A stretch of DNA of 36,065 bases, from positions 1-36,065 of the forward strand of contig CALJGV010000049.1 in NCBI GenBank assembly GCA_938075305.1. The letters run 5' to 3'. Numbering within the stretch: the first letter of the stretch is position 1; each line of letters begins with the position of its first letter. The notes beneath the pieces were generated by a model, which was not told the DNA's origin, made no database searches, and saw only the letters and a list, made by a program, of their open reading frames with translations. Source of the stretch: an uncultured bacterium. GTDB taxonomy: Bacteria > Planctomycetota > UBA1135 > GCA-002686595. The translations under genes were made by a program, and so were the position numbers. Positions 24,544-33,082 of the stretch are shown piece after piece.

Positions 24544-25107
24544 TCAGGGCTTCGCGTAGCCGATCACGCCCTGGGCCACCCGCGCTCCGGCGTTGCCGGT
24601 GGGCTGGCCGCCGTCATCGGGGCCCACGTGGATGATGATGCTGCGACCGACGATGGGGTTGTGCCCGCCATCGATGGTGACGTTGTCCAGGGCGATCGTG
24701 TAGCTCGCGTTCCCCGCGGCGTCCGCCGTGAGGTTGCCCAGGTCCCCCGCGTGACGCATGCCGGAGGTCGGCAGCGCGTGGTCGTGACCCTCGGGGTTGT
24801 AGTGCCCGCCGCACGCCTTGCCGTTGTCGAGCCGGATGTCCCCGAACTCGTGGATGTGAATGGCGTGGTCGCCGGGCGTGAGCCCGGAGATGGTCGCCGT
24901 GCAGACCACGCCGCCGTCGCCCGGAGCAAAGGTCACCGTCCCGCGGGCCGCGTTCCCCGCCGTCGGTGTCATCACGGCGACGAGCGAGCCGCCCGTGGTC
25001 GCGTGATCGCCGTGCCCCTCGCCGTGGTGGGACATACCGGCACAGGAGGTCACGGCGGGGAGCAGCAACGTGGCTGCGAGGAGCGGAGAGAGGAGCAGCT
25101 GGCGCAT
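24544..25107 (-). CDS. sodC: Cu/Zn superoxide dismutase, lipoprotein
   Basis: A 187-residue periplasmic or membrane-anchored SodC, converting superoxide to oxygen and peroxide. The signal ends at LLPAVTSC (Cys22), so the mature protein is probably lipidated, followed by a His-rich stretch (SHHGEGHGDH, 26-35). All metal ligands are present with canonical spacing: His84 and His86 in HIHEFGD, His102 in GGHYNP, His110, His119, Asp122 in RHAGD, and His160 in IIIHVG. One feature is odd. Cys99 (KACGG) has its usual place, but the C-terminal partner of the conserved disulfide (normally RxACGVI) is replaced by Gln in RVAQGVIG. The start at 25107 has a signal peptide directly after it, and a sigma-70-like promoter lies 52 bases upstream. 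Confidence 0.95.
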   Translation of the reverse strand: MRQLLLSPLLAATLLLPAVTSCAGMSHHGEGHGDHATTGGSLVAVMTPTAGNAARGTVTFAPGDGGVVCTATISGLTPGDHAIHIHEFGDIRLDNGKACGGHYNPEGHDHALPTSGMRHAGDLGNLTADAAGNASYTIALDNVTIDGGHNPIVGRSIIIHVGPDDGGQPTGNAGARVAQGVIGYAKP

Positions 25108-25158
25108 CGATTTGGGCCCTAGGAGGGACGCAGTGTGGGGATCGGACTGAGGATCTGG

Positions 25159-25186
25159 AGTGTAAGCGCCGCGGGGCCGACGACAA
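25159..25186 (-). promoter_or_regulatory. Sigma-70-like promoter of sodC
   Basis: On the minus strand TTGTCG (25186-25181) and TACACT (25164-25159) are separated by 16 bases, each matching four of six consensus positions. The -10 lies 51 bases before the sodC ATG. The region also separates sodC from the divergent sulfatase-like gene at 25292, for which TACCAT (25245-25250) is a possible -10. Confidence 0.4.
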
Positions 25187-25291
25187 GGGGAACGGAGACG
25201 GGCGAACCGCGGAAGGCTCCGTGGGCCGGACCCCTCCAACCGCTACCATCCAGCCAGATCCCGGGCGGCCGTCCGACCCAGCTCCACCCCG

Positions 25292-27538
25292 ATGACCCGC
25301 GCCCTCCTCCTGTCCCTCGCGCTCTCCGCCACCGTCGGCTGCGGCGGGGACCCCGAGGCGCCTGGAACGAGGGCCCCCCGCGGGCTGATGGATCGCCCCG
25401 TCGCCGACGTGACGGTCCCGGACCCAAGCGCCGACCCGGTGCTCGCCGCGCTGGAGGCCTCAGGCGAGGTGTGGTTCCTGGACAAGCTCTTCCAGCCCTG
25501 GAACGTCTTCCCCACCACCCCGCCGGGTGAGACCCCGCAGCGGTGGCGCGGCGTCCCCACGATGCCCGTCTCTGGCCCCGGCTTCCTGGCGCTCATGGAG
25601 GACCTCACCGGGCCCGGCGCCCGCCACGAGGGCCTTGAGCTGGAGGCCCCGATGAAGCCCGGCGCCGTCGCCCCCGGCGAGGTCCTCTTCGACGCCACCG
25701 GGGTGCATCTCTCGACCCCCTCACGCCAGGCCAAGCCACCGGCATTCCGTCCGTGCTACCCGACGAGCGCCTCCGCCCTCAGCGAGCGGCTCGGCGTCAT
25801 CGAGACCGGCCCCGGCGACCGCCTCCCGACCCGTCACGAGACCTTCGACGGCGAGGCGCGCCGCGCTGTCCGAACCATGGCGGGGAGCGCGCTCTCGTGG
25901 GAGCTCGTGCCCGACGATGCCCGACAGTCCCTCGAGTTCGCCTTCGCCCGTGATCGCTGGAGCCTACAGCCCGTGGCAGAGCCGGAGGGCGCCCCGATGC
26001 TCGAGGTGAACGAGCAATCCGACGCCGCCCTTCACTTCGCGATCTCCTGGAGCGCCGAGGGACGCCCCAGGCAGACCCTCTGGGAGGCGACCCTCACCGC
26101 CGATCAGGCGGGCGCCGTTCACGAGGCGCGCATCCCCATGCTCCCGGACCACGCTGACGGAGCGAGGCTCACCTTCGAGGTCCGCGCCACCGAGACGGGT
26201 GTATCCGGCGCCGGGAGGGCGTACTGGCTCGACCCGGCCCTCGCCGCGAGGCCGACGAATCGCCCCCGACCGAACGTGCTCCTCGTCGTGCTCGACACTT
26301 TGCGAGCCGACCGGCTCGGCTGCTACGGCTACGAGCGGCCGACCTCGCCCCGCATCGACGCCATCGCACGCGACGGTGTGCTCTTGGAGCGGGCCTGGAG
26401 CGCCGCCCCCTGGACCCTGCCCTCCCACGCGTCGCTCTTCTCCTCCCTGCACGCGGTGGAGCACGGCGTCTTCGACGCGTCGGCCCGCCTCCCCGAGGAG
26501 GCCGAGACCATCGCCGAGGTCCTGTTCGACGCGGGCTATGACACCGCCGCTTTCACCGAGGCCGGCTACGTCCGCCCGGAGCTGGGGCTCGCCCAGGGGT
26601 TCCAGAGGTTCCGCTGCGCCCTCGCCGAGGTGGATGAGACCCTCGACGGCGCCGCCGCCTGGATCGAGGCCCGCGAGCGTCCGTACTTCGCGTTCGTCCA
26701 CACCTACAAGGTGCACACGCCGTACGACCCGGAGGGCGCCGCCCGCGAGCTGCTGGTCCGCCCCTACGACGGTCCGCTCCCCGAGAACGCGCGGGTGGAC
26801 GACGTGCCCGCCGCCCACAAGGCGCACGACTACACCGCCGAGGACGCGCGCTACCTCAGCGACCTCTACGACGCCGAGATTCGGGAGCTCGACGTGGCCT
26901 TCGGCTCCTTCATGGACCGCCTCAAGGCCGCTGGTGCCCTCGACGACACCCTCGTGATCATCACCGCCGACCACGGTGAAGAGTTCGCCGAGCACGGCCA
27001 GTTCAACCACAGCAACAGCCTCTACGAGGAGCAGCTCCGGGTCCCGCTGATCCTCCTCCCTCCCGAGCCCGGCGCGCTCGACGGGCTGCGACCCGACGTG
27101 GCCGCCATGGCCGTCGACGTGGCCCCCACCATCGCCCAGGTCGCGGACGCGCCGGTCCCCGCCGGCTGGTCCGGCCGCTCCCTGCTCGAGGCCCGCGACG
27201 CGGACGAGGACGCTCCGGACCGCTGGGTCCTCTTCCGCCCCGCGGGGTCCGAGGAGATGACCTACGCCCTGGAACGCGACGGCGTGAAGCTCATCTGGTA
27301 CCCGGAGGGGCTCCGGCCCGAGGACACCAACCCGACCACGACGATGTTCGAACTCGCGGCCGACCCCGGCGAAAAGGCCTGGTCCTCGAGCCTGGAGTGG
27401 ACCCTGCACGGGACCGCGGAGACGCTGCGGACCCTGAAGGAGGCCCACCCCCGCCGCCACGAGGGGAGCAGCTCGGTCTCCAGTCCCGAGCTCAAGGCCC
27501 AGCTGGCCGAGCTCGGCTACGCCACGGGCCAGGACTGA
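25292..27538 (+). CDS. Sulfatase-fold hydrolase with Thr at the active site
   Basis: A 748-residue lipoprotein (LSATVGC, Cys17). The first 320 residues form a separate N-terminal region with no recognised domain, including beta-rich stretches near 200-310. The alkaline-phosphatase/sulfatase fold starts at RPNVLLVVLDTLRADRLGCYG (326-346). Where formylglycine sulfatases have C-x-P-S-R, this protein has W-T-L-P-S-H with Thr375 as the likely nucleophile. ADHGEEFAEHG near 558-568 provides metal ligands. Thr or Ser at this site is known in phosphodiesterase and phosphotransferase members such as LtaS- and EptA-like enzymes, so it may act on phosphate rather than sulfate esters. No formylglycine modification can occur. 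It is divergent from sodC. Confidence 0.88.
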   Translation: MTRALLLSLALSATVGCGGDPEAPGTRAPRGLMDRPVADVTVPDPSADPVLAALEASGEVWFLDKLFQPWNVFPTTPPGETPQRWRGVPTMPVSGPGFLALMEDLTGPGARHEGLELEAPMKPGAVAPGEVLFDATGVHLSTPSRQAKPPAFRPCYPTSASALSERLGVIETGPGDRLPTRHETFDGEARRAVRTMAGSALSWELVPDDARQSLEFAFARDRWSLQPVAEPEGAPMLEVNEQSDAALHFAISWSAEGRPRQTLWEATLTADQAGAVHEARIPMLPDHADGARLTFEVRATETGVSGAGRAYWLDPALAARPTNRPRPNVLLVVLDTLRADRLGCYGYERPTSPRIDAIARDGVLLERAWSAAPWTLPSHASLFSSLHAVEHGVFDASARLPEEAETIAEVLFDAGYDTAAFTEAGYVRPELGLAQGFQRFRCALAEVDETLDGAAAWIEARERPYFAFVHTYKVHTPYDPEGAARELLVRPYDGPLPENARVDDVPAAHKAHDYTAEDARYLSDLYDAEIRELDVAFGSFMDRLKAAGALDDTLVIITADHGEEFAEHGQFNHSNSLYEEQLRVPLILLPPEPGALDGLRPDVAAMAVDVAPTIAQVADAPVPAGWSGRSLLEARDADEDAPDRWVLFRPAGSEEMTYALERDGVKLIWYPEGLRPEDTNPTTTMFELAADPGEKAWSSSLEWTLHGTAETLRTLKEAHPRRHEGSSSVSSPELKAQLAELGYATGQD

Positions 27539-27583
27539 GGGCGAGCGCCCCGCGAGCTCCCGACCATTCCATCGGGACGCTGG

Positions 27584-28909
27584 TCATGATTGGTCGCGAT
27601 CGACTTCCCCGCCGGCCTCGGGTTGAGGCGCCTGGTCCTCCTCGAGCAATGAGCGCTTGGAGATGAGGCTGCCCGTGACCGCGCTGTAGATGCGCTCCTC
27701 GCCCGGACCGTTCAAGGGGATCTCGACAAACGAACGGTCGCTGTCTTCGGAGCGGAGCTGGACCCGCATGGTCACGCCCCGCGAGCGGTTGTTCCTCAGG
27801 ACAATGCGCTCGGACTTGGTCCCGTTGAGGTCATTCCCCGAGTTGTCGCGGTCGATGAGCACGTGGGGCCGGGTGTGCTGGCGCGCGATGAAGGCGCAGT
27901 CCTCGATCACGATCTCCGCGCTCGATCGGATGTCGACGATCTCACGATCCCCGCTGGCGAAGTCGAAGAGACAGTTTCGTAGGGTAACGCTCTTCATCAT
28001 CGGCCCCAGGTTGGCGTCAAGGGGGCCGGCTCCCCGCATGTTCGTCACGACGATGGCCCCCGTGGAGCGGTGGCCGTCCTTGCGGACCTCAGGCCAGCGG
28101 CACACGAACGAGGAGTCCTCAACCAGCAGGGTACCCGGCATGGAAGACGTTCCCGGATCGAAGTAGGTGAGGTTGAACGAAGGACGAGCTCCTTTGAACC
28201 CACAGTCCACGAAGTGGCAGTTGCGGACGACGTGGGTGGGAGGGCTCTGGTAGGGCAGGCAGTCCGGGTCGTACTGCTGGTACGGCACGCAGCGGTGCGC
28301 GAACTGAGCGCCCTGGCTCCCGGTCATGAGGAAGGTGCAGCCGTCTAGCGTGGTGTTGGCGTAGCTCGAGACGTAGAGGCCGTGCTCCTTGGGAATCCGC
28401 GTGAAGTCGCAGTTACGGAACAGGCGCTCCGGGCAGTTCAGCTCCCTGGTGCCCCACTTCAGCTGATGGGCGTCCGGGGCGGCGGTGACGCCGATGTTGT
28501 CCCACGTGTAGGTGCCCCCTCGGACCACCAGTTCCTTGCGGTGAAGGTTGCTGCTCCAGGTGGAGTACCCCTTCGGCACCACGGACTCGAGGTTCCGCTT
28601 GACCACGCTCGTGCCGCGCTTCCACTCCGTGACGTCTCCGATGGTCCCCACGCGCTTGCGCGGAGCCCGCGTCGCCCGGAGCCTCGGGAGGGCCACCTTC
28701 TTGTTGTCGGCCGGACTCGACTGAATCTGATCGAGGGCGACGAAGGAGCCCGAGCGCACCTTGACCACCCGCTCCGGTGCTGCGCCCCCCTGATCCGCGA
28801 CGCCCGCGCCCTCCTGGGAGGGCGAGGCCCCCGCTCCGGCGCTGGTAAGGAGTATGAGGAGCGAGGCCGCGAGGCCGACGCGATGGTGGGTGAAGAGGGT
28901 GGTGGTCAT
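27584..28909 (-). CDS. Exported beta-helix-like protein
   Basis: A 441-residue protein with a signal peptide (VGLAASLLILLTSAGAGA, about 11-28). After a basic segment around 78-100 come repeated short strands with the pattern of right-handed parallel beta-helices: LVVRGGTYTWDN, LFRNCDFTRI, TTLDGCTFLM, VVRNCHFVDCGF, VTLRNCLFDFAS and IVIEDCAFIAR. The N/D-C-x-F repeat with conserved Asn/Asp and Phe is typical of pectate-lyase-like repeats. Catalytic residues are not identifiable, so it may bind or cleave a polysaccharide. The C-terminus is acidic. The start at 28909 was chosen over in-frame codons extending to 29512 because it is followed by the signal peptide and preceded by a TATGCT element; the extension runs antisense to the glycosyltransferase gene. 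Confidence 0.75.
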   Translation of the reverse strand: MTTTLFTHHRVGLAASLLILLTSAGAGASPSQEGAGVADQGGAAPERVVKVRSGSFVALDQIQSSPADNKKVALPRLRATRAPRKRVGTIGDVTEWKRGTSVVKRNLESVVPKGYSTWSSNLHRKELVVRGGTYTWDNIGVTAAPDAHQLKWGTRELNCPERLFRNCDFTRIPKEHGLYVSSYANTTLDGCTFLMTGSQGAQFAHRCVPYQQYDPDCLPYQSPPTHVVRNCHFVDCGFKGARPSFNLTYFDPGTSSMPGTLLVEDSSFVCRWPEVRKDGHRSTGAIVVTNMRGAGPLDANLGPMMKSVTLRNCLFDFASGDREIVDIRSSAEIVIEDCAFIARQHTRPHVLIDRDNSGNDLNGTKSERIVLRNNRSRGVTMRVQLRSEDSDRSFVEIPLNGPGEERIYSAVTGSLISKRSLLEEDQAPQPEAGGEVDRDQS

Positions 28910-28915
28910 GGACGT

Positions 28916-28921
28916 AGCATA
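28916..28921 (-). promoter_or_regulatory. -10-like TATGCT, 6 bases before the start codon
   Basis: On the minus strand TATGCT is followed by ACGTCC and the ATG at 28909, with no Shine-Dalgarno sequence. It matches TATAAT at four of six positions. The spacing suggests a leaderless message, as for the other TAnnCT elements in this window. Confidence 0.4.
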
Positions 28922-29101
28922 GTTCAGGAGGGAGGCCACTTCGCGACCCTGGGGCCCGTAGAAGGGACCATGTATCGGTCCTGGAGAACAAGGCCGACCC
29001 GCGCCCCGGCGAGACTGCGAGACCGGGCAGCCGTTCGGTAAGCTCTCAGCCCGAAGGGGGCAGCCAAACGCATCGGATGGCCCGCCCCACTGGACACCGA
29101 C

Positions 29102-30370
29102 GTGACACAGCCCGCTTCCAGCCCTGAATCGCTCCCTGTGGACACGGAGGGATCTGAACCCGCCGTCGACGGGGTCGACCGCCCCAGGCCAGGCGGGACC
29201 TTCCTCTTCACCATGCCGTGGGACATCGGCGCCATCGGGGGCGTGAGCCAGGTGGTCAAGGCGCTCATGGAGCAGCTCGCCGAAAGCGGTCCATTCCGGC
29301 CTGTCCTCGCGGTGAATGACTGGGACCACGTTCGCCCCCGCACCGTGACCGAAGACGGGCTCGAGCGGGTCTTCCTGCGCGTCCGTTCCCCAAGGCAGGC
29401 CCACGCACTGACCGCCGTGGGCGTGCTCCGCTACCTGCTGGCGCTCCCTGGTCACCTGCGCACCGTACGTGCCTTCGCCCGCCGCGAGGAAGTACGCGTG
29501 GTCAACGCCCACTTCCCTGGCCTGGACCTGCTCACGTGGTTCGCCGCACGATGGTTCGGAGGACCCCGGTTCGCCATCGTGGTCTCACTCCACGGGCTCG
29601 AAGTCCGCTCCACCTTCGGGCGCCGCGGCCTCGAGCGGCGCCTTTGGAGCTGGATGCTGCGCCGCGCGGACCACGTGGTGGCGTGCTCCGACGGCCTGCG
29701 GGACGAGGTGCTCTCCGAGTACGGCCTCCCGCGCGAGCGGGTCACCACGATCCACAACGGCATCGAGCTTGAGCGCGTGGCGGCCGCGCGCGCCGCGGCC
29801 GGACCGTCAGACGCGCGGACCCGCCCGTACCTCTGCAGCGTCGGCACCTACGAGCCAAAGAAAGCCCATGACGTTCTCCTGCACGCCTTCCAGCGCGTCG
29901 CCGAAGCCACCGACGACCTGGACCTGGTCATGGTCGGACGCAGGGGGGAGACCTCCGCGGCGACGGCAGCCCTGATCGGCGAGCTCGGACTCGGCGAGCG
30001 AGTCGAGATGATCGAGGACCTCCCACACGGCGAGACCCTGGCCCTGATGGGCGGCGCCACCGCCTTCGTCCTCGCCTCCCGCGTCGAGTCCTTCGCCATC
30101 GTCCTCCTGGAAGCCGGCGCCCTCGGGACCCCCGTCGTCGCCACGGACATCTGCGGCGTCGGCGAGCTGATCGAGGACGGTCTCCACGGCGCGCTGGTGC
30201 CCTCGGAGAACCCGGAGGCCCTGGCCGCGAAGATCATGGAGCTCCACGGTGCCCCCGACCGCTTGCGCTCCCTGGGCCACCGCCTGCGGGACCACGTGGC
30301 GAGCGAGTTCCGCTGGAGCACCGCCGCGACTCGCTACCTCAATCTCGTGGGCACCGCCCGCCCGCGCTGA
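29102..30370 (+). CDS. Glycosyltransferase family 4
   Basis: A 422-residue cytoplasmic or membrane-associated glycosyltransferase of the GT-B fold. The N-terminal Rossmann half includes GGVSQVVKALMEQLAE, VNAHFPGLDLLTWF and VVSLHGLEVRS. The C-terminal half contains IHNGIELERV, YLCSVGTYEPKKAHDVLLHAF, the EX7E motif ESFAIVLLE and AGALGTPVVATDICGVGELI, the usual GT4 donor-site motifs. It likely builds an exopolysaccharide, lipopolysaccharide or glycoprotein glycan; donor and acceptor are not deducible. Translation seems to start at GTG (29102); an internal ATG 37 codons later lies just before the GGV motif and would also leave a nearly complete fold. TAAGCT (29039-29044) could be a -10. The PhoD-like gene begins 59 bases downstream. 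Confidence 0.88.
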   Translation: MTQPASSPESLPVDTEGSEPAVDGVDRPRPGGTFLFTMPWDIGAIGGVSQVVKALMEQLAESGPFRPVLAVNDWDHVRPRTVTEDGLERVFLRVRSPRQAHALTAVGVLRYLLALPGHLRTVRAFARREEVRVVNAHFPGLDLLTWFAARWFGGPRFAIVVSLHGLEVRSTFGRRGLERRLWSWMLRRADHVVACSDGLRDEVLSEYGLPRERVTTIHNGIELERVAAARAAAGPSDARTRPYLCSVGTYEPKKAHDVLLHAFQRVAEATDDLDLVMVGRRGETSAATAALIGELGLGERVEMIEDLPHGETLALMGGATAFVLASRVESFAIVLLEAGALGTPVVATDICGVGELIEDGLHGALVPSENPEALAAKIMELHGAPDRLRSLGHRLRDHVASEFRWSTAATRYLNLVGTARPR

Positions 30371-30429
30371 ACGCTCCCACGGCGTCCGCCCGCACGCGCG
30401 GCGCTCCGTCCGCCTCCCCACTCTCCGTC

Positions 30430-31512
30430 ATGATCCGACGCCCCTTGCTCCTCGGCCTCGCCCTCACGGGCGCCGCCTGCAGCTCCGCCCCGGAGATCAA
30501 CCAGTTCGGCTTCGACGCCCAGGCTGTGGCTTCGAACCGCCTGCCCCGGCGGATCGCCTTCGGCTCCTGCGCCGACCAGGAGCGCCCCCAGCCGATCCTC
30601 ATGGAGGTCATCCAGCGGGACCCCGAGCTCTTCATCTACCTGGGAGACAACATCTACGGGGACACCGAGGACATGGCGCTCCTCGCCGGCAAGTACAGCA
30701 CCCTGGCCGCCCGGCCGGAGTTCACTGCCCTGCGCCAGCACTGCCCGACCCTGGCCATCTGGGACGATCACGACTACGGCGCCAACGACTCAGGCTCGGA
30801 GTACTCCCAGCGCGAGCGATCCCGGGAGGTCTTCCTGGACTTCTGGCGTGAGCCCCTCGACTCCCCGCGACGGTCGCACGCCGGGATCTACCACGCCGAG
30901 CGCTTCGAGGAAGGCGGGCGCACCCTGCAGGTCATCCTCCTGGACACCCGCAGCTTCCGGGACCCGCTCCTGCAGAACGGCGAGACCCCGCCCTCCCCCT
31001 TCAAGAACCAGTACCGGCCCAACCCCGACCGTGGCGCCGCGCTGCTCGGCGAGGCCCAGTGGGAGTGGCTCGACGCGCGCCTCCGGGAGCCGGCGGACCT
31101 GCGCATCATCGCCACCAGCATCCAGTTCGGGCACAGCTACAACGGCTGGGAGAGCTGGACCCTCATCCCCGCGGAGCGCCGCCGCATGGTGCAGCTCATC
31201 CGCGACACCGCCGCCAACGGCGTGGTCTTCATCTCCGGGGACGTCCACTGGGGCGAGATCAACCGCCAGCGCGCCGCGGGCCTCTACCCCCTCCACGACG
31301 TCACCGCGAGCGGGATCAACCAGGACTGGGACGTCATCGAACCCAGCTCACGCCGCGTCGGCCCGGCCGTCGCGGAGCACAACGTGGGCTGGATCGAGGT
31401 GGACTGGGACGAGGCGGACCCGGCGGTCCGCCTCATGAGCATGGACCTGACCGGGACCATCCGGAACCAGGTCGACCTGCGCCTCTCGGAGCTGGCCGTG
31501 CCTGGTTCCTGA
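30430..31512 (+). CDS. PhoD-like alkaline phosphatase lipoprotein
   Basis: A 360-residue lipoprotein (LALTGAAC, Cys17) of the PhoD metallophosphatase family. FGSCAD (44-49), YLGDNIYGD (70-78), WDDHDYGAND (111-120) and ISGDVHWGE (about 268-276) provide the metal ligands; these are the hallmarks of PhoD/phospholipase-D-like phosphodiesterases using calcium and iron. It would release phosphate from mono- or diesters outside the inner membrane. It is shorter than Bacillus PhoD and lacks its long N-terminal region, as is common in planctomycete members. It follows the glycosyltransferase by 59 bases and is convergent with the DUF1080 gene, with 12 bases between the stops. Confidence 0.93.
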   Translation: MIRRPLLLGLALTGAACSSAPEINQFGFDAQAVASNRLPRRIAFGSCADQERPQPILMEVIQRDPELFIYLGDNIYGDTEDMALLAGKYSTLAARPEFTALRQHCPTLAIWDDHDYGANDSGSEYSQRERSREVFLDFWREPLDSPRRSHAGIYHAERFEEGGRTLQVILLDTRSFRDPLLQNGETPPSPFKNQYRPNPDRGAALLGEAQWEWLDARLREPADLRIIATSIQFGHSYNGWESWTLIPAERRRMVQLIRDTAANGVVFISGDVHWGEINRQRAAGLYPLHDVTASGINQDWDVIEPSSRRVGPAVAEHNVGWIEVDWDEADPAVRLMSMDLTGTIRNQVDLRLSELAVPGS

Positions 31513-31524
31513 GCGGCACCCGAC

Positions 31525-32766
31525 CTATTCAGGCAGCGGCCGGACCTCGATGGCCTTGTACCAGACCTCCGAGCCGGGGTCGTGGGCCTGGAGCGCGAAG
31601 GTGCCCCGGTCCACAAGCCGCCCGGAGAAGGACTCGGGGCGCTCCACGTCGTCCGGCTCGGTGTAGTCGATCACCTGATTGCCGTTGACCGTGATCTGGA
31701 CGCGCTTGCCCACGACCTTGATGTGCATGGGGAACCACTCGTCGTCCTTGGCGGGCGGCTCCTTGAGGTCGTCGATACCGTACAGGCCGCCCGTCCTGCG
31801 CCAGTCTCCCTGGGTGTTGTTGACCTGGACCTCGTAGCCCTTGGACGGCCACCCCGCCTCCTGGAAAGCCGTGTGGAAGTAGATCCCGCTGTTGGAGCCC
31901 GGCTTGGAGCGCACGAGCGCACGAAGCTCGAAGTTCTTGAAGGAGTGGTGGTAGACGGGGCCGTCGTAGAACACGTGGGCGCGGTCACCGTTGACGATCA
32001 ACGCGCCGTTCTCGACGCGGACGCTCTCCGGTCGCTCGGCGACCTTCCAGCCCTTGAGGTTGCGCCCGTTGAACAGGGAGGCGAAGCCGCCCCCGTCCCC
32101 GAGCTCACGGAGACGCAGGTTCTTCCAGCCCACCCGCCACTTGGGATCGCCGCCCACGGAGTGGACCTGGAGCCCGATGAAGCCCGCCGGAGAGACCGCG
32201 TCGGTGACGTTGGCCACCGGGACGCCGTTCACCCAGGTCCGGATCGACTGGCCGAAGCAGATGACCCTGTATCGGTTCCACTCCCCCGACTTGAACGCCG
32301 CCCGGCTTGCGGGCTGGTCCCGGTCCTTGCTCAGCCATCCGCGGCCGGCCTCGTCATAGATGAAGCCCGCGTGCCCGTTGGTGGCCACCTCGACCTGGTA
32401 CCCGTGCACCCGGCCATTCTTGAACGCGGGGTTCGAATGGCTCCGGATCTGCACGCCGCTGTTCAGTTGGTCATCGAAGAGCTTGACGTCGAACTCGAGC
32501 TCGTAATCGCCGTAGAAGCGATCACTGCAGAGGAAGGAGTTCGGGCTCCCCGCGCTCGTGGTGCCGATGATGGCCCCGTCGACGACCTCGTAGGTCGCGG
32601 TGCCGTTCCGCTGCGTCCATCCGCTCAGGGTCGCACCGTCGAACAGCTCGACCCACTCGCCGGCGACGGGCATCGTCGCCTCGGGAACCGGGACGGAGGG
32701 CGAGGGCGCCGCCGCCAGGCCGAGGCCGTGCAGCGCGAGGAAGAGAGGTTGGATCATGGTCGACAT
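31525..32766 (-). CDS. Tandem DUF1080 protein (3-keto-disaccharide hydrolase-like)
   Basis: A 413-residue exported protein with two DUF1080 domains (PF06439, a concanavalin-like fold; some members are 3-keto-glycoside hydrolases). Domain 1 begins EWVELFDGATLSGWTQRNG and contains FYGDYELEFDVKLFDDQLNSG and VHGYQVEVA. Domain 2 begins FASLFNGRNLKGWKVAE and contains FELRALVRSKPGSNSGIYFH and GYEVQVNNTQGDWRRTG. The N-terminus (MIQPLFLALHGLGLAAAPSP) is a signal peptide. Two ATGs three codons apart (32766 and 32757) are possible starts and neither has a Shine-Dalgarno site; I give the outer one. The protein most likely binds or degrades sugars in the periplasm. It is convergent with the PhoD-like gene. 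Confidence 0.9.
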   Translation of the reverse strand: MSTMIQPLFLALHGLGLAAAPSPSVPVPEATMPVAGEWVELFDGATLSGWTQRNGTATYEVVDGAIIGTTSAGSPNSFLCSDRFYGDYELEFDVKLFDDQLNSGVQIRSHSNPAFKNGRVHGYQVEVATNGHAGFIYDEAGRGWLSKDRDQPASRAAFKSGEWNRYRVICFGQSIRTWVNGVPVANVTDAVSPAGFIGLQVHSVGGDPKWRVGWKNLRLRELGDGGGFASLFNGRNLKGWKVAERPESVRVENGALIVNGDRAHVFYDGPVYHHSFKNFELRALVRSKPGSNSGIYFHTAFQEAGWPSKGYEVQVNNTQGDWRRTGGLYGIDDLKEPPAKDDEWFPMHIKVVGKRVQITVNGNQVIDYTEPDDVERPESFSGRLVDRGTFALQAHDPGSEVWYKAIEVRPLPE

Positions 32767-33082
32767 TCGAGCTTGAGAAGTGGAGCCGACGGTAGGCGTC
32801 GGGCTGAAGGGCGAGCCTAACAATCCGCCACGGCCTCGCCGACCTCGCGACCTCCGCACCCGCCGCGCCCATCTGGAGCGCGGCCGCCTGATGCGCTGCG
32901 GCCCGGAGCACCACCGTGCTCACACGCCGTCTCGATCCGCGAAGACCACGCCCCCCTGGGACCCTCGATCGCCCTGAATGCGCGGCGAAGGCAGACGCCG
33001 TGCAGGATTTTGGATCTCACCTATCTTGGAGCAAGCTCAGGACTTCGTCTTCGGCCCACCTTTCCACCCTTCCCAACCCGAT
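32767..33082. other. Divergent intergenic region of 316 bases
   Basis: It lies between the DUF1080 gene (minus) and the large secreted protein gene (plus). On the minus strand TAGGCT (32814-32819) is 47 bases before the DUF1080 ATG and could be its -10. On the plus strand TATCTT (33022-33027), 55 bases before 33083, could be the -10 of the secreted protein. Neither has a clear -35. I see no gene, repeat or RNA structure of note. Confidence 0.4.

Noticed and set aside
27539..27550. GGGCG-AG-CGCCC as a terminator after the Thr-type sulfatase-fold gene
   Set aside because: A two-base loop is too small for a stable hairpin.
28910..29512. N-terminal extension of the beta-helix protein
   Set aside because: It is antisense to the glycosyltransferase and would bury the signal peptide about 200 residues inside the protein.
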